From positions 1-30,369 of the forward strand of contig NZ_JOCB01000102.1 of the NCBI RefSeq assembly GCF_000718775.1: a stretch of DNA of 30,369 nucleotides, in the 5' to 3' direction. This document shows, piece after piece, positions 1 through 7,790 of the stretch. This DNA is from Streptomyces sp. NRRL S-31 (GTDB lineage Bacteria > Actinomycetota > Actinomycetes > Streptomycetales > Streptomycetaceae). The position numbers were made by a program, and so were the translations under genes. How positions within the stretch are numbered: position 1 is the first letter of the stretch; the number at the start of each line of letters is the position of its first letter. The notes beneath the pieces were generated by a model, which was not told where the DNA came from, searched no databases, and saw nothing but the letters and a program-made list of their open reading frames with translations.

Positions 1-172
1 GGCCCGGGACCCGGTACCGGGCCGGGCGGGACCGGGTCGGGGTGCGGGTTCGTCATGGTGCCCTCCGCGCTGACACGTCAGGTGGCCTGTGGACTACTCC
101 CCCGCCTACCCGACGCCCGCGCGGCCACTCACCCGACGGCGGCACCGGCCGCCCCGCGGACCTGCGGTCCGC

Positions 173-523
173 TCAGAACCGTTCCGGATGGGCGCGCAGC
201 CAGTCCTTGGCGGCCGACACCAGGCCCGGACCGGCCGGCGGGGCGGCCTCCGGGTGCTGTTCCGCCCAGTTCACGACGTAGGAGCACAGCGGCGCCACCT
301 GTACGCCTTCGCGCCCGGCGAGGGCGTACAGCTCGCGGCTGAGCGATCCGGCGATGCCCTGGCCCTGGTGGGCGGGCTCGACGATCGTGTGCACGGGGAC
401 CAGGGCGCGCGCGGGCGACTCCAGCACGAAGTACTCGATGCGGCCGACGACTTGACCGTCGGTGACGGCCTCCAGACGGCCCGCCGCCCGGTCGTCGCGG
501 ATCTCGGTCTCACTCATGGGCAC
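173..523 (-). CDS. GNAT-like N-acetyltransferase (YjdJ/YidJ-type small GNAT)
   Basis: A 116-residue protein. Its core resembles the small stand-alone GNAT-like acetyltransferase family: a short beta-hairpin N-terminus, then the acetyl-CoA loop HQGQGIAG (about residues 51-58) and a final helix with a conserved Asn-Trp-Ala stretch. These proteins are presumed to transfer acetyl from acetyl-CoA to an unknown amine; the substrate cannot be read from sequence. The GTG start at 523 is favoured because AGGAG lies 5 nt upstream; ATG at 517 is the alternative. It lies 27 bp downstream of panD on the same strand, with a strong hairpin between them, so co-transcription is uncertain. Length is normal for the family and there is no sign of decay. 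Confidence 0.8.
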   Translation of the reverse strand: MPMSETEIRDDRAAGRLEAVTDGQVVGRIEYFVLESPARALVPVHTIVEPAHQGQGIAGSLSRELYALAGREGVQVAPLCSYVVNWAEQHPEAAPPAGPGLVSAAKDWLRAHPERF

Positions 524-547
524 GCACGCTCCTGGTCCTTCCTCCGC

Positions 548-572
548 CCCTCAGGCCCCTACGGCCTGAGGG
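548..572 (-). terminator. Hairpin at panD 3' end, probable terminator/attenuator
   Basis: A perfect 10-bp inverted repeat (548-557 with 563-572) with a 5-nt loop. The panD stop codon lies inside the stem. It has no clear U-tract, as is usual for streptomycete terminators. It could end the panD transcript or limit read-through into the acetyltransferase gene. Confidence 0.5.
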
Positions 573-970
573 CTGCGCTGCTGGTCCGATCCCGGCACCG
601 GCTCGGACGGGTCGGAACCGAGGGAGACGATCCGGTTGCCGGCGTCGACATGGACGACCCGGGGCCGCAGCTCCCGGGCCTCCGCGTCGGTGACCTGAGC
701 GTAGCTGATGATGATCACCAGGTCGCCGGGGTGGACCAGGTGGGCCGCCGCCCCGTTGATCCCGACGACCCCGGACCCGCGCTCACCCTCGATGACGTAC
801 GTCTCCAGCCGGGCACCGTTGGTGACGTCGACGATGTGCACCAGCTCCCCGGGCAGCAGGTCGGCGGCGTCGAGCAGGTCGGCGTCGATGGTCACGGATC
901 CCACGTAGTGCAGGTCTGCCTGGGTGACCGTGGCGCGGTGGATCTTGGACTTGAACATGGTACGCAGCAC
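551..970 (-). CDS. panD: Aspartate 1-decarboxylase (precursor), pantothenate pathway
   Basis: Pyruvoyl-dependent decarboxylase that converts L-aspartate to beta-alanine for pantothenate and CoA synthesis in the cytosol. The 139-residue protein has the family N-terminus [16 protein letters not shown] and the self-cleavage site Gly24-Ser25 in HYVGSVTID; Ser25 becomes the pyruvoyl group. Residues after about 115 form a variable tail typical of actinomycete PanD. The GTG start at 970 is chosen because AGGAG lies 6 nt upstream and the product then begins exactly as in the family. The 5' leader is unusual: it carries a hairpin and is repeated 15.3 kb away (see the repeat entries). beta-Alanine is a possible precursor for natural products, but nothing here ties it to the neighbouring clusters. 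Confidence 0.96.
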   Translation of the reverse strand: MLRTMFKSKIHRATVTQADLHYVGSVTIDADLLDAADLLPGELVHIVDVTNGARLETYVIEGERGSGVVGINGAAAHLVHPGDLVIIISYAQVTDAEARELRPRVVHVDAGNRIVSLGSDPSEPVPGSDQQRSPQAVGA

Positions 971-1057
971 GTTGGGCTCCTGTAAGACGGCTCCCTGCCT
1001 GCTTTGTGCAGGTCAAAGGCGTTCTTCACTCTACAGGGGCACCCGTCGAAGTCGATG
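941..1057. repeat. Direct repeat copy A (panD start and leader)
   Basis: Aligns without gaps to 16255-16371: 102 of 117 positions match by hand count. Both copies have the same orientation. This copy covers the first ten panD codons, the ribosome site, the hairpin and the presumed -10 region. With the distant copy it brackets the lanthipeptide/tetronate/remnant segment, like the end repeats of an integrated island. No integrase gene was seen. Confidence 0.85.
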
Positions 1058-1060
1058 ATG
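971..1060 (-). promoter_or_regulatory. panD promoter and 5' leader with conserved hairpin
   Basis: Reading leftward, a TG-TAGAGT element (about 1029-1036) resembles an extended -10; no convincing -35 is seen. Downstream, the leader contains CCTGCACAAAGCAGG, a 5-bp stem with 5-nt loop, before the AGGAG ribosome site. A block of 32 bp (985-1016) covering this hairpin is completely identical in the second copy at 16299-16330, whereas flanking positions differ. That suggests the leader is functionally constrained, for instance for translational control, but a ligand or protein cannot be inferred. Confidence 0.5.
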
Positions 1061-1223
1061 GTGAGGAACATCGCTCCTCATCGGTGACAGGGCTGCATGC
1101 CCGGGCCTCGGCGCCGACCAGGGCAGACGGATCCCGCGCAGGGCGTTTCCGTAAGAGGTGCTTAATCCTGCGCTTAGAGGCGGCTGTTATTCCTCACGCT
1201 CATAGAGCCGCCGGACGAGACGG

Positions 1224-4200
1224 ATGGACAGGTGCGGGCCCCTGATGACAGGCGATGACGTCGACTTCGAAACCGCGGACGTGGCGCTGCTGCGGGCCGC
1301 GCTCCTTCCCCTCCCGCGAGACAGCGCCGCCGACCTCGAACTCTCGCACTCCGCTCCCGCGGCCGCCAGGGCGGGCTCCGCCGCGTCGGGCGACACGCGT
1401 TGCCCCTGCGAGGCGGACGTCTGGGACGAGCCCGACCGGCTGCGGGCCCGGATAGGACAGTTCGTCTCCGACCCGGCGTTCCTCGCGGCGGTGGAGCTCG
1501 CCAGCCCGAGCCTGGCGGGCGAGGCCCGCAAGGCGTCCGAGGGCCGTCCCGCCAAGACGAAGCGGCTGCGCAGAGTCCTGGTCTCGCTGGTCAAGTACCG
1601 CCTGCGCATGACCTACCGGCCCACCCCTTTCGGGCTGTTCGCCGGTGTCGCGCTCGCGGAGTTCGGCGCCACGCCGTCGCTGAGCGGCTCGGGCCTGCAC
1701 CGCACGGTGAGCCGCCCCGACGCCGCCTGGCTGGAGGGCGTACTGCGGACGCTGGACGAGCTGCCAGAGGTCGCGGACGGCACCCGGCTCGTCGCGAACG
1801 AGCTGTGTACGGAGCGCGACGGACGTCTCATGCTCGTCGACGCCCACGACCACACGGGGTCCAAGCGGCTCGCCCACTCCGTGCGGCTGACCGCACCGGT
1901 CCGCCGCGCCCTGGAGATCGCCGCCGCGCCCCTCGCCCGGACCGACCTGGTCGCGCGACTCGCGGACGAATTCCCGCAGGCCCCCGACGGCGCGGTGGAG
2001 CGGTGCGTCGCCCAGCTCGTCAGGGGCGGCTTTCTGCTGAGCGACCTCGCACCGCCGCCCGACTGCGCCGATCCCCTCGCCCATGTGCGGGCCAGGGTCG
2101 ACGGGGTCGACCACGATGTGCCGCGCGCCCTGAAGGTGATCGGTACGGCGATGGACGCGCTGGATTCGGCCCCGCGCGGCGCGTGGGGCCCGGCTCTCGC
2201 CGCCGTCACCGAGCGCATGCGGGCGGTCCACGACAGCGAGAACGTCGTGCAGATCGACACGGTCCTCGACACCCGCCTCATCCTGCCGACCGCGGTGCGG
2301 GACGAGGTGGAGCGGACGGCCACCGCGCTGTGGCGGACCTCGCTGATGCCGCCCGGCAGCCCCTCGCTGCGGGAGTACCACGGCAGGTTCCTCGAACGGT
2401 ACGGCACCGACCGGCTCATCCCGGTGCTCGAACTCCTCGACCCGGCACGGGGGCTGGGGCTTCCGGAGGCATACACGCGCAGGACCCCACCGGAGCCCGC
2501 GACGCACCCCGCGGCCCAGCGACGCGACCGGATCCTCGCCGAGGTGTTCCTCGCCGCCACGCGGCGCGGCGCCGACGGGGCGGGCAGGATCACGGAAGTG
2601 GCGCTCGACGGTGAGGCCCTGCGTGCGCTCTCCCTGGCCCCGGCGGACGGCGAGGAGCCCCGACAGCCGCCCGCCTCCCTGGAACTCGGCGCCGAAGTCG
2701 TCGCCAAGAGCGTCCAGGATCTGTGGGACGGCCGGTTCCGCCTGGTGCTCGGCACCAACCCGGGGTCCCCGCTGGCCGGTGCGACCTTCAGTCGGTTCGC
2801 CTGGGCGCTCGGGAAGGGGGCCGAACGTGTGCGGGATGTCGTACGCGGAGGGCAGCAGCCGGGGCCCGGCCCCGGCGCGGACGGTGCCGCGGGCGCCTCC
2901 GGCGATTCCGGCGCCCCCGGTACCGCGCCGGCCGTGCTGCCCCCGCTGCCCGCGGTCGTCGCGTACCGGCCGCGCTCCATCCGCTCCGCGAACGTCGCCC
3001 TCGTCCCCCAGTGGCTCGACCACCGGATCCCGCTGGGCGTGGGCCCCGCGGCGACGGAAGGCGTGACCGATCTACGCCTCGAGGGCCTGGCCGTGGGCGC
3101 CGACCTCGAAGGCCTCCACCTGGTCGACATCTCCACCGGGCGGCGGGTTCGCCCGGTGTCGTACTCGATGCTCAACCCGCTCAGCGGTCATGTACCGCAC
3201 GTGGCACGCTTCCTGCTGGAGCTCGGCCAGGAGGGCCAGGAGTGGTGTCCCCCCTGGAACTGGGGCAAATGGTCCGACGCGCCCGCGCAACCGCGCGTGA
3301 CCTACGGCAGAAGCGTGCTGTCCCCCGCCCGCTGGATCCCCGACCGTGCCCTGACCGAGGCGGCCGGCCGGCCTGATCGGGCCTGGCGGGGACAGGTGGC
3401 GCGGTGGCGGCGCCGCTGGGACGTGCCGCGGCACGTGCTGCTTGCCCGCCTGGACAACCGTGTCGCGGTGGACCTCGAGGAGCCGCTGCATCTCCTCGCG
3501 TTCCAGGACGAGTTGCGGCGCGGTCCGGGGCTCGCGGTCCTGGAGCAGTTCGGCGGCGCGCACGGGCGGCGCTGGCTGGTGGGGCCGGACGGTGCGCACG
3601 CTTGCGAGTTCGTCTTTCCCGTCTTCAGGAAGGGCTCCCGGCAGTCGGAGGCGGCGCGGGCGCGGCCGCTGGCCGCGCAGACGCCGGTTGCGCAGGCGGC
3701 GCCCGCATCTGCGTCTGTGCCGGCGAGCCCGCATGGCGTGCGGCCGCCCCAGCTGATCGCCGAGCGGTCGGCGATGGCCCACGTCCCCGGCGGCGAGTGG
3801 CTCTACACCAAGGTGTACGTTCCCGAGGAACTTCAACCGCGTCTGCTGGCGGAGCACTTGGGCGCGCTGACCGAGCCCGGTCTGCTGGACGCGGCCGATA
3901 CCGACTCCTGGTTCTTCCTGCGGTACGCGGACCCCGACCCCCATCTGCGGATCCGCTTCCACGGCAGACCGACAGGCCTGTGGTCCGTGCTCCTGCCGGA
4001 ACTGCGCCGGTGGACGGAGCGGTTGCGCAAGGCGGGCTTCGCGGGGCGGCTCATCCTGGACACTTACGATCCCGAGATCGAGCGGTACGGCGGGCCGTCC
4101 GCCATCGCGCTCGCCGAATGCGCCTTCCACACCGACAGCGCGACCGTCGTCGCTCAACTGGGGGGCACCCGGAACAGGGCCGAGGCCCTGCCCGCCACCA

Positions 4201-4622
4201 TGTCCGCGGCACTGGGCGTCCTCGCCGCGCTCACCGGGCTCGGGTCGGCTGACGAGGCACTGGCGTGGCTCGGTGATCCCGCGCTCCTGGAGCGGCGAAC
4301 GGAGGTGACACGGGAACAGAAAAGGCTGGTCGCAGGGTTCCTCGACGAGCTGGGGCACCCCGTGGTGCCCCCTGCCTGGGCGCGGGCGGTGCCGTCGCTG
4401 GGCGCCCTCTGGGAGGCGCGCGACGTGTCGCTGGCCTCGCTGCGGAAGGCTCTGTCCACCACGGAATCCGGCCGGGACCAGCGCCCCTCGGTGGCGATGA
4501 GCCTGGCCCATATGCACTGCAATCGGCTGCTGGGACCACGGCGCGAGGACGAGCTGCTGGCTCACGCCGCGGCCAGGGAAGGCCTCGCCCTCCGCCTCGA
4601 CAGAACGCGACACGGCCGATGA
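1224..4622 (+). CDS. lanB: Class I lanthipeptide dehydratase, LanB type
   Basis: A 1132-residue protein with full class I dehydratase layout. The N-terminal glutamylation domain carries the family stretch RMTYRPTPFGLFAG (about residues 130-143). A Gly/Pro/Ala-rich linker follows near 545-570, then the rest of the dehydratase N-domain. A second low-complexity linker (about 812-838) leads to the C-terminal elimination (SpaB_C, thiopeptide-type) domain beginning near 855 with EWLYTKVYVP and LRYADPDPHLRIRFHG. LanB uses glutamyl-tRNA to glutamylate Ser/Thr in a precursor peptide and then eliminates glutamate to give dehydroalanine/dehydrobutyrine. ATG 1224 follows GGACGAGACGG; ATG 1245 is an alternative. 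Its stop overlaps the lanC start by 4 nt (ATGA), so the two are translationally coupled. No precursor peptide gene was found in the window, so the gene may be orphaned. Confidence 0.93.
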   Translation: MDRCGPLMTGDDVDFETADVALLRAALLPLPRDSAADLELSHSAPAAARAGSAASGDTRCPCEADVWDEPDRLRARIGQFVSDPAFLAAVELASPSLAGEARKASEGRPAKTKRLRRVLVSLVKYRLRMTYRPTPFGLFAGVALAEFGATPSLSGSGLHRTVSRPDAAWLEGVLRTLDELPEVADGTRLVANELCTERDGRLMLVDAHDHTGSKRLAHSVRLTAPVRRALEIAAAPLARTDLVARLADEFPQAPDGAVERCVAQLVRGGFLLSDLAPPPDCADPLAHVRARVDGVDHDVPRALKVIGTAMDALDSAPRGAWGPALAAVTERMRAVHDSENVVQIDTVLDTRLILPTAVRDEVERTATALWRTSLMPPGSPSLREYHGRFLERYGTDRLIPVLELLDPARGLGLPEAYTRRTPPEPATHPAAQRRDRILAEVFLAATRRGADGAGRITEVALDGEALRALSLAPADGEEPRQPPASLELGAEVVAKSVQDLWDGRFRLVLGTNPGSPLAGATFSRFAWALGKGAERVRDVVRGGQQPGPGPGADGAAGASGDSGAPGTAPAVLPPLPAVVAYRPRSIRSANVALVPQWLDHRIPLGVGPAATEGVTDLRLEGLAVGADLEGLHLVDISTGRRVRPVSYSMLNPLSGHVPHVARFLLELGQEGQEWCPPWNWGKWSDAPAQPRVTYGRSVLSPARWIPDRALTEAAGRPDRAWRGQVARWRRRWDVPRHVLLARLDNRVAVDLEEPLHLLAFQDELRRGPGLAVLEQFGGAHGRRWLVGPDGAHACEFVFPVFRKGSRQSEAARARPLAAQTPVAQAAPASASVPASPHGVRPPQLIAERSAMAHVPGGEWLYTKVYVPEELQPRLLAEHLGALTEPGLLDAADTDSWFFLRYADPDPHLRIRFHGRPTGLWSVLLPELRRWTERLRKAGFAGRLILDTYDPEIERYGGPSAIALAECAFHTDSATVVAQLGGTRNRAEALPATMSAALGVLAALTGLGSADEALAWLGDPALLERRTEVTREQKRLVAGFLDELGHPVVPPAWARAVPSLGALWEARDVSLASLRKALSTTESGRDQRPSVAMSLAHMHCNRLLGPRREDELLAHAAAREGLALRLDRTRHGR

Positions 4623-4915
4623 CCTCGCACCGGGCCGGGGCGCGTTCGCTCCGCGCGATCGACGCGGGCGAGGCACGCGCCTCGGACGTCGCCGTCCACC
4701 ACCGAGAGCCCGCTGCCGTGCCGGCCGCCCTCCAGGCGTCGGTCACGGTCGCGGAGCTGCTCAGGGATCCGGAACGGGTGGCGGAGGCCGCCGTCCGCTC
4801 CCTCGCCGACGCCCCCGGCACACTGATGCTCCCGGGCTGGCAGCCCGCCTCCCAGCTCCTCGGCCACGCCGGCATCGCGATGCTGCACGGCCGGCTCGCC
4901 GAGGAGGACCCGAAG
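4619..4915 (+). pseudogene. lanC: Lanthionine cyclase LanC, N-terminal fragment only
   Basis: Begins in an ATGA overlap with lanB, as expected for a lanBC operon. The first roughly 99 codons read like the start of LanC-like cyclases: a Leu/Ala-rich helix, then GWQPASQLLGHAGIAMLHG and a short helix ending near EEDPK. LanC enzymes are normally about 400 residues, and the Cys/Cys/His zinc ligands that activate the thiol nucleophile are in the C-terminal half. All of that is missing. From about 4915 the open frame runs on to a stop at 5083, but there it reads antisense to the thioesterase gene and has no LanC similarity. The fragment cannot be a working cyclase. The break may be a deletion or an assembly join. 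Confidence 0.75.
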
Positions 4916-5607
4916 TGTCCGCCCTCGAACGTACGCAGCGAGAACGCCCCTGTGGTGTGGCGGCTCCAGGCGAGGGCGTCGGCCACGCTCACCCGCGGAT
5001 CGTCGACGCCGACCAGCGCGGTCACCGGAGTGCGCACCGCGGCGTCGGCGGGCGTGCAGGCGTACGCCTCCAGGGCGCGGTAGTCGCCGCGCAGCGCGGG
5101 GAGCACGGAGCGCAGCATCTCGGGGTCCTCCAGGAAGGCGCCGCCCGTGCCGTTCAACTCCCGCAGTTCCGCGCGGAGGCCGGCCTCGTCGAGCGGGTGG
5201 AGGCGCTCCGCGCGGGGGATGCCTGGCGCGCGTCTGCCCGAGGCGAAGAGCAGGCAGGGCCCTTCGGCACCGGCGCGTTCGAGGCGGCGTACGGTCTCGA
5301 AGGCGACGGTGGCGCCCATGCTGTGCCCCAGGAAGGCGGTCGGCCCCTCGTCGAGCGTCGGGCGCAGCGCGGCCGCGATGTGGTCGGCGAGCTGCCCGAT
5401 GTCCTCCAACGGCGGTTCCCTGCGCCGGTCCTGGCGCCCCGGATACTGCACGGACAGCACCTCGACGTCCGGTCGCAGCTCCCTGGCGAGCGGGTGGAAG
5501 TAGCTCGCCGCGCCGCCGGCGTGCGGAAAGCAGACGAGGCGGACGTCCGCTCCCGGAGCGAGCTTGAAGCGCCTCACCCAGGCCGCGCCGTCCGTTTCCT
5601 TCGCCAT
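4912..5607 (-). pseudogene. Type II thioesterase, C-terminally truncated
   Basis: An alpha/beta-hydrolase of the editing thioesterase (TEII) family that removes aberrant acyl groups from PKS/NRPS carrier proteins. Visible features are the N-terminal VCFPHAGGAASYFHPLA, the nucleophile elbow GHSMG, the acid in VGVDDPRVS and the catalytic His in FEGGHF. About 232 authentic residues are present; TEII proteins normally continue 15-25 residues past that His. Here the reading frame instead runs through antisense lanC/lanB sequence to a stop at 4231, adding over 200 unrelated residues. The triad survives but the final helix is lost, so activity is doubtful. ATG 5607 has AAGG 8 nt upstream; GTG 5616 is an alternative. 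It diverges from the P450 cassette, with which it probably belonged. Confidence 0.8.
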
Positions 5608-5616
5608 TGCCGTCAC

Positions 5617-5947
5617 CTTCCTCCGCTGCCGCTCCAGGGAGACAAACGTAGGCGCCGGAAGTGACGTACATCTGATGCACGGCTTAAAAGAACCTAATGA
5701 AAAACGGCTCTCTCGATGGTCCCGTAACTCTCATCCCGGGGTAGCCCCCGAAATCTTCGACCAGACCGACTCGGGATCCGTGATGGTCATCCACGCCTCC
5801 CCTGAAAGGGACGAAGTCAACCTGGTTTTCGAAGCGGTCGATCTCTGTCCGGCGCGCGCTTTGTCCGTCAGTGATGACTGATGCCCGGGACCGTTATTCG
5901 ATGGCGCCCATTGCCACCACGACCGCGGTGCAGGAGAAGAATCCCTG
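5617..5947. promoter_or_regulatory. Divergent intergenic region between thioesterase and P450 genes
   Basis: This 331-bp stretch is less GC-rich than its surroundings around 5670-5710 and must carry the promoters for the leftward thioesterase and the rightward P450 cassette. An imperfect dyad around TCAGT-GATG-ACTGA (near 5868-5881) could be an operator for a dimeric regulator, but it is short. AGGAGAAG lies about 9 nt before the P450 start. No gene is supported here. Confidence 0.35.
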
Positions 5948-7159
5948 ATGCTTTCGCCGAATACCTCGGGCACCACTGAACCGACCTATCCCACCACCCG
6001 CGGCTGCCCCTTCGCGGAGCCCTCGGGCTATGCGGATCTGCGGGCCGACGGGCCGGTCTCGAAGGTCACGCTCTACAACGGGCGTCCGGCGTGGATCGTG
6101 ACGGGCTACGACGCGGCACGTGACGTCCTGGTCCGCCACGAGGACTTCTCGTCCGTCCGGGACGACCCTCGATTCCCCGCGACCGCGCCCCGCTTCGAGG
6201 CGGCCAAGAAGATCCGCAACTTTCTCGGCATGGATCCGCCGGAACACACCGCTCAACGCCGCACCTTGACGGGCAGTTTCACGGTCGAGCGCATCGCGGC
6301 GCAGCGCCCGCGGATCCAGAAGATCGTCGACGGCCTGCTCGACACGATCCTCGCCGACGGCGACACCGCCGATCTCGTCCCCCAGTTCGCGCTGCCGGTG
6401 CCCTCGATGACGATCTGTCATCTGATGGGTGTGCCGTACGGTGATCACGCCTTCTTCGAGCACCAGTCGCGGCGGATCGTCCAAGGCGAGTCGAGCCTGG
6501 AGGACAGCGCGGACGCTTTCGCCAAGGTCCGCGACTATCTGGCGAAGCTCATCGAGACCAAGCGCCGCGCCCCGGGTGACGGGCTCCTCGACGAGCTGAT
6601 CGCCGACTACGTCGAGACCGGCGAGCTCGACCCCAAGGACCTGTCCGAGATCGCGCTGCTGCTCCTGGTCGCCGGGCACGAGACGACCGCCAACGCCATC
6701 GCGCTCGGCGTGCTCGCTGTGCTCGAACACCCCGATGTACGGGCCGGTTTGGCTGCTGATCCGGGGATGATCTCCGGCGTGGTGGAGGAGTTGCTGCGCC
6801 TCCTGTCGATCGCCGACGGCCTGTCGCGCTTCGCCACCCGCGACACCGAGATCGCCGGACAGCCGGTCGCGGCCGGCGACGGCGTGCTCGTCGCCGTCGC
6901 CGCGAGCAACCGCGACCGTGCGGTCTTCGGTGACCCCGACGCCTTCGACCCGCACCGCTCGGCCCGGCGCCATGTCGCCTTCGGCTACGGCATCCACCAG
7001 TGTCTGGGCCAGAACCTGGCGCGCACCGAGATGGAGATCGCCCTGACGTCGATCTTCGCCCGGATCCCCACGCTGCGCCTCGCGGTACCGCGCGACGAAC
7101 TGCGGCTCAAGCATCCGGCCGGGCTGCACGGTGTCGTCGCCCTGCCCGTGACCTGGTGA
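5948..7159 (+). CDS. Cytochrome P450 (bacterial class I, CYP105/107-like)
   Basis: A 403-residue soluble P450. The I-helix oxygen-activation motif is AGHETT at residues 242-247, the K-helix ExxR is E281-L-L-R284, and the heme-binding loop is FGYGIHQCLG with the thiolate ligand Cys352. All diagnostic residues are present, so it should be a functional monooxygenase using ferredoxin partners encoded elsewhere. It is the first gene of a rightward cassette; the next gene starts 9 nt after its stop. Placement beside beta-barrel cyclase-like, KASIII-like and FkbH-like genes suggests a tailoring role on a tetronate-type polyketide; the actual substrate cannot be read from sequence. The start has AGGAGAAG upstream and the length is normal. 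Confidence 0.95.
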   Translation: MLSPNTSGTTEPTYPTTRGCPFAEPSGYADLRADGPVSKVTLYNGRPAWIVTGYDAARDVLVRHEDFSSVRDDPRFPATAPRFEAAKKIRNFLGMDPPEHTAQRRTLTGSFTVERIAAQRPRIQKIVDGLLDTILADGDTADLVPQFALPVPSMTICHLMGVPYGDHAFFEHQSRRIVQGESSLEDSADAFAKVRDYLAKLIETKRRAPGDGLLDELIADYVETGELDPKDLSEIALLLLVAGHETTANAIALGVLAVLEHPDVRAGLAADPGMISGVVEELLRLLSIADGLSRFATRDTEIAGQPVAAGDGVLVAVAASNRDRAVFGDPDAFDPHRSARRHVAFGYGIHQCLGQNLARTEMEIALTSIFARIPTLRLAVPRDELRLKHPAGLHGVVALPVTW

Positions 7160-7168
7160 GGAGAGAAC

Positions 7169-7714
7169 ATGTCTGAGACGACGGAGGAGAACCACGCCAC
7201 GGACGGCTTGCTCGCCTCGATGGCCAAGGTGTTCCTCGACGGCGTCGGCGACCTGGGCGCTCCGGCCGCCGCCCCCGGACAGCCCGGCAGCGAGGCGCTC
7301 GGGGACCTGGACGCCAGGGGCTGGGCAGACCTCGACCACCTCACCGAGCGGGTGCGCGGCGGGCACGGCCTGCTCTCCCCGCAGCCGCGCCTCGGCCAGG
7401 TCCGCTACTACCACGACCAGATCTACGACGCGTCCGGCACTCTGATCGGCACAGTCGCCGGACGCCTGGAGATCGTGCACCGGCGCCCCGCGGACGGCCA
7501 CATGTTCGCGGTGCGCACCGAGGACGTCCGGCTGCTCGGCCACACCCTGCGGTTCACCGGTCTCAACGACATCACCGCCGAGTTCGCGGGCGCCTGGGTC
7601 TCCGTACCGGGCGTCGGTCTCACCGGTGAGTACCTCGGCAGGTCCGCCATCCGGGCCATTCACATGACGCCGACGCCCCTGGTCTCCGACGTCCGCATCG
7701 TCATGGCCCGCTAG
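7169..7714 (+). CDS. Allene oxide cyclase-like beta-barrel protein, cytosolic (possible pericyclic cyclase)
   Basis: 181 residues with no signal peptide. After a variable roughly 70-residue N-terminus comes PRLGQVRYYHDQIYDASG and then alternating strand-like segments, the pattern of the allene oxide cyclase-like barrel family of actinomycetes. Spirotetronate [4+2] cyclases of the AbyU/PyrI4 type are small beta-barrels of this general kind, which with the KASIII and FkbH neighbours makes a cyclisation role plausible; this is inference. It is paralogous to the next gene: both share GQ(V/I)xxYHDxxxDAxxT. GAGGAGAGAAC immediately precedes the ATG, and the gene follows the P450 by 9 nt. Confidence 0.7.
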   Translation: MSETTEENHATDGLLASMAKVFLDGVGDLGAPAAAPGQPGSEALGDLDARGWADLDHLTERVRGGHGLLSPQPRLGQVRYYHDQIYDASGTLIGTVAGRLEIVHRRPADGHMFAVRTEDVRLLGHTLRFTGLNDITAEFAGAWVSVPGVGLTGEYLGRSAIRAIHMTPTPLVSDVRIVMAR

Positions 7715-7790
7715 GCGGGGCCAGCCATCACGACCGCACCGCCCCCGCTCTCCCGAAGCCGAGCACCTCCGAGATTTCGAAAGGTCCCCC

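Noticed and set aside
1..172. GC-rich palindromes at the left edge (CCCGGTACCGGG)
   Set aside because: Could be a terminator for an off-window gene, but such palindromes are common at this base composition.
783..1016. 77-codon leftward frame starting in the panD leader
   Set aside because: Out of frame with panD, Arg-rich; the panD start with AGGAG explains the region.
970..1223. A lanthipeptide precursor gene upstream of lanB
   Set aside because: No short frame with a leader and Ser/Thr/Cys-rich core and a ribosome site was seen on either strand.
1200..3023. 607-codon leftward open frame opposite lanB
   Set aside because: Antisense shadow of a high-GC gene: Arg/Gly/Pro-rich, no domain, while the + strand encodes a clear LanB.
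4231..5616. A 461-residue thioesterase with a novel C-terminal domain
   Set aside because: The extra residues are antisense to lanC/lanB, so they are read-through, not a domain.
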